In this document: positions 61,997-64,000 of the stretch, one piece after another
Numbering within the stretch: position 1 is the stretch's first letter
Layout: each line of letters starts with the position of its first letter
Origin: Streptomyces sp. NBC_01689
GTDB taxonomy: Bacteria; Actinomycetota; Actinomycetes; Streptomycetales; Streptomycetaceae
Length of the DNA stretch: 64,000 bases
Direction: 5' to 3'
Assembly (NCBI RefSeq): GCF_036250675.1
Contig: NZ_CP109592.1
Span: 1,240,001-1,304,000, forward strand
Notes under the pieces: generated by a model
Seen by the model: only the letters and a program-made list of their open reading frames with translations
Told to the model about the DNA's origin: nothing
Database searches by the model: none
Made by a program: the position numbers and the translations under genes

Positions 61997-62365
61997 TCAC
62001 TGTGACGCGGCGAGTGTGACAGCCGTCGCCACCGTCGCGAGGACGAGCACGACGGGAGCCATGGCCCCGCCGCGCGCGGCACTGTCTCGGTAGTCGCCCC
62101 ACTTCACGTGGTAGCCGATGGCGCCGAGGAACAGTACGGCCATTCCGACGGCAGCGGCGATACCCAGCGGTTGCCACCAGATGCCCGCCACGAGCCCCGC
62201 TGCGGCGGCCACCTCGGCGAGTCCGATGAGACGGACCTGTGCGGAGCTGAGGCCCTTCGCGACGAGACCGTCCGGGACGTCGCCCTTGAGCTGCGCCTTG
62301 GGTGCGCCGGCAGCGAGGGAGACGAGGGCAAGGAGAGCGCTGAGGATGACTGCAGCGATGTACAC
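61997..62365 (-). CDS. DoxX-family membrane protein
   Basis: A 122-residue protein with four hydrophobic helices, starting MYIAAVILSALLALVSLAAG. It contains the DoxX-like GAPKAQLKG loop and LIGLAEVAAAAGLVAG, WWQPLGIAAAVGMAVLFLGA, and a last helix APVVLVLATVATAVT. The Lys/His residues of the HVKWGD segment are typical. Members act in sulfur or oxidative-stress physiology, but the role here is unknown. No operon partner is evident. Confidence 0.8.
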   Translation of the reverse strand: MYIAAVILSALLALVSLAAGAPKAQLKGDVPDGLVAKGLSSAQVRLIGLAEVAAAAGLVAGIWWQPLGIAAAVGMAVLFLGAIGYHVKWGDYRDSAARGGAMAPVVLVLATVATAVTLAASQ

Positions 62366-62811
62366 GAGGGTTCCTTGGATGGAGATGGATGGGTAGGGGA
62401 GGGCTCACCTGTCTGCCCTGCGGGGACCGCGGGGCAGGAAGTGGTGCGGGCCCCCGCGAACGGGTGCGGCCCCCGTTCCCGCGGCGGCTTGGGGTTGCGC
62501 CGTGCGGGATGTGGCTGCTCCGGCCACGGTTGTTGCTTTCACCCCCGGGGCGGCGGGCCGTGAACTGTCCTAACGTGCCTCCGCCGTAACCGCCTTGGAC
62601 GTGCCGACACGTGCCGGTGTCCGGCGAGGATGGCGTCTGGGTGGGGGCGTCCCGCCGGGCCACCGCCGAGTCCTGTCGAGGATGACGGATCGGCCCGGCG
62701 GACTCCTGGGGCGCTGTCCGCGCGGCAGTCGCGGCGCCTGGCCGCACTGACGCGGCGTGCGCCCGCCATGGGCTTCGCCACCGCCCGAAGGAGGCGCGTG
62801 AGGTGCGTGCG
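62366..62811. other. 446-nt region without a recognisable gene
   Basis: Sequence upstream of doxX and downstream of the FMN reductase. GC-rich, with no credible gene seen on either strand. Confidence 0.4.
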
Positions 62812-63372
62812 TTACGCGGCGCGCAGCGGGGCGAGCGCCTTGCTCCAGGCCAGGACCTGGTCCAGGGTGGCGTTAAGGGCCTCGAGCTGGAAGTCGCCGG
62901 GCTTGAACACGCTGAAGTTCTCGAAGTCATGGAACAGCGACAGCGAGACCTGGGAACGCACGTCCGCCATCTGCAGCTCACCCGCGATCAGGCGAAGGTG
63001 CTCGACCGCGCGGGCGCCGCCCAGGCCGCCGTAGCCGACGAAGGCGACCGCCTTGTTGTTCCACTCCGCGTAGAGGTAGTCGATGGCGTTCTTCAGGGCG
63101 CCGGACGTCGAGTGGTTGTACTCGGGCGTGACCATGATGAAGCCGTCGAACGAGGCGATCTTGCTCGCCCACTCCTGCGTGTGCGGCTGGGAGTACTGGC
63201 CCAGCGACGGCGGGAGTGCCTCGTCGAGGTGCGGGAGCTTGTAGTCGAGGAGGTCGACCAGCTCGAACTCCGCGTCGGTCCGCTTCGAGGCGATGTCGTG
63301 CACCCAGTGGGCGACAGCCTCGCCGTTACGTCCGGGCCGGGTGCTGCCGAGGATGATTCCGATCTTGGTCAC
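62812..63372 (-). CDS. NADPH-dependent FMN reductase
   Basis: A 186-residue flavodoxin-fold reductase (NAD(P)H:FMN/quinone reductase type). The FMN-phosphate loop is GIILGSTRPGRNGEAVA. The second motif is MVTPEYNHSTSGALKNAIDY, which contacts the flavin ring, followed by FVGYGGLGGARAVEHLR. The GTG at 63372 is supported by GAAGGG upstream and by the normal family start; a longer frame to 63474 is not credible. It is divergent from a MarR-family gene and probably controlled by it. Such pairs are typical of quinone or electrophile detoxification. Confidence 0.88.
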   Translation of the reverse strand: MTKIGIILGSTRPGRNGEAVAHWVHDIASKRTDAEFELVDLLDYKLPHLDEALPPSLGQYSQPHTQEWASKIASFDGFIMVTPEYNHSTSGALKNAIDYLYAEWNNKAVAFVGYGGLGGARAVEHLRLIAGELQMADVRSQVSLSLFHDFENFSVFKPGDFQLEALNATLDQVLAWSKALAPLRAA

Positions 63373-63448
63373 GTCAAGAACCCTTCGTGAAGGTGGCCAT
63401 GTGCCCGTTTTGGGCAGCATGTGGACCTGACAGTCGGTCGAGAGATAC

Positions 63449-63499
63449 ACTTGCTGCATCAAGCAAGTTAGCAAGAGGTTGTTACGTCAAGCAAGTAAC
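63449..63499. promoter_or_regulatory. Palindromic operators between the FMN reductase and MarR genes
   Basis: Two dyads share the core TCAAGCAAGT. ACTTGCT...AGCAAGT at 63449-63468 has seven-base arms, and GTTAC...GTAAC at 63481-63499 has five-base arms. Their position and symmetry fit MarR-type binding sites that overlap the divergent promoters. Confidence 0.65.
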
Positions 63500-63580
63500 C
63501 GCACGTGACGGGTCCGCGTGTGACGTTTCACGCCCCCGCCGGCGGCACCCCCGGCCCTCACACAACGGCGAGGTTTTCCC

Positions 63581-64000
63581 ATGACACCGAAGCCCGCACC
63601 GCCCACCGAGGCGCCGCAGCCACTCACTCCCGACGAGGAAGCCGTCGTCCGGGCTCTCCCTCTGCTCCTCTACGCCCTGCCGCGTGCCATCGACGCCGAC
63701 ATGGAGCGGGAGCAGAGGATGTCGAACACGGAGTACCTGACGCTGATGCACCTGTCCGAGGCACCCGACCGACGTCTGCGCATGCACGAGCTCGCCCGCG
63801 CGATCGAGCTGTCCCTCAGCGGCACATCCCGCATCGTGCACCGACTGGAGAGTGAGGGGTACATCGAGCGAAGGCAGTGCGGCACGGACGGTCGTAGCTG
63901 GCACGCCTTCCTGACCGACGAGGGCCTTGTCCGCCTGGAGGGGGCCTGGCCCAGCAACTTGGCCGCGGTGCGCCGACACTTCCTGGACCACCTGAAGGAT
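63581..64000 (+). CDS. MarR-family transcriptional regulator, 3' end outside the window
   Basis: The first 140 residues of a MarR-type winged-helix protein. Helix 1 is LPLLLYALPRAIDADMEREQ, the recognition region is HELARAIELSLSGTSRIVHR, and the wing starts with GYIERRQCGTDGRSWHAFLT. It is divergent from the FMN reductase and probably represses that gene and itself through the TCAAGCAAGT dyads. ATG at 63581 is preceded only by a weak Shine-Dalgarno (GCGAGG). One Cys in the wing (RQCGTDGR) is an unusual position and might allow redox sensing, which is inference. Confidence 0.88.
   Translation, partial: MTPKPAPPTEAPQPLTPDEEAVVRALPLLLYALPRAIDADMEREQRMSNTEYLTLMHLSEAPDRRLRMHELARAIELSLSGTSRIVHRLESEGYIERRQCGTDGRSWHAFLTDEGLVRLEGAWPSNLAAVRRHFLDHLKD

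Noticed and set aside
1..64000. tRNA, rRNA, riboswitch or CRISPR elements
   Set aside because: None could be recognised by eye. A covariance-model search would be needed to exclude small RNAs.

Overview
The window looks like an accessory region of a high-GC actinobacterium, most likely Streptomyces. Third codon positions are strongly G/C. The genes include DUF5958, MmyB-type XRE regulators, secreted S8 proteases, GH31 enzymes with CBM35 modules and ACR3/ArsO/ArsI arsenic genes. Many genes are broken, and remnants of IS256, ISL3, IS5 and ISAs1 elements are scattered through it. That density of debris suits a chromosome arm, a subtelomeric region or a large linear plasmid. No rRNA, tRNA or CRISPR array was seen.

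Layout. (1) 1-6.7 kb: an arsenic module, with the 3' end of an ACR3 pump, divergent arsR and arsO-arsI, and a strong terminator. It is interrupted by two IPT/TIG repeat proteins and a small secreted Ig-like protein. (2) 6.7-19.4 kb: a broken MFS gene, a large secreted GH31 glycosidase, a GT4 glycosyltransferase pair, a PPC-domain protein, then fragments (GFA, PP2C), an AbiEii-like nucleotidyltransferase pair, a frameshifted barstar, DUF5958 and hypotheticals. (3) 19.4-27.9 kb: a secreted subtilisin followed by an IS nest, in which an ISL3 element with an 8-bp target duplication sits in the end of an IS256-like element, beside a degraded IS5. (4) 27.9-41.9 kb: a UvrA2-like ATPase, a membrane protein and a stress/redox cluster: formaldehyde dehydrogenase, FUSC transporter, a cNMP-binding/thioredoxin-reductase fusion, UBP zinc finger, thioredoxin 2, truncated ClpB, aldo/keto reductase, DUF1931 and DJ-1/PfpI. 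(5) 42-49.5 kb: an alpha/beta hydrolase pseudogene, then a five-gene operon (SDR, 3-hydroxyisobutyrate-type dehydrogenase, zinc MDR, MFS exporter, MBL-fold hydrolase) divergent from an MmyB-type regulator. (6) 49.9-54.3 kb: a composite transposon made of two ISAs1-type copies around a Tat-secreted Dyp-peroxidase-like gene. A 10-bp target duplication flanks it, and removing it restores a host reading frame. (7) 54.5-64 kb: LLM flavoprotein, an internally deleted MDR, a second SDR/MmyB divergent pair, a small membrane ORF, ProX-type deacylase, broken homogentisate dioxygenase and GNAT genes, DoxX, and an FMN reductase divergent from a MarR regulator.

How the genes work together. ArsR would derepress ArsO/ArsI, which are probably active on organoarsenicals, and ACR3 would export arsenite. 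The 32-42 kb genes form a candidate formaldehyde/redox/proteotoxic stress cassette. The two SDR/MmyB pairs and the MarR/FMN-reductase pair are self-contained regulator-oxidoreductase modules of the kind expected for electrophile or quinone detoxification. The clearest structural result is the composite transposon, which is supported directly by its flanking sequences.
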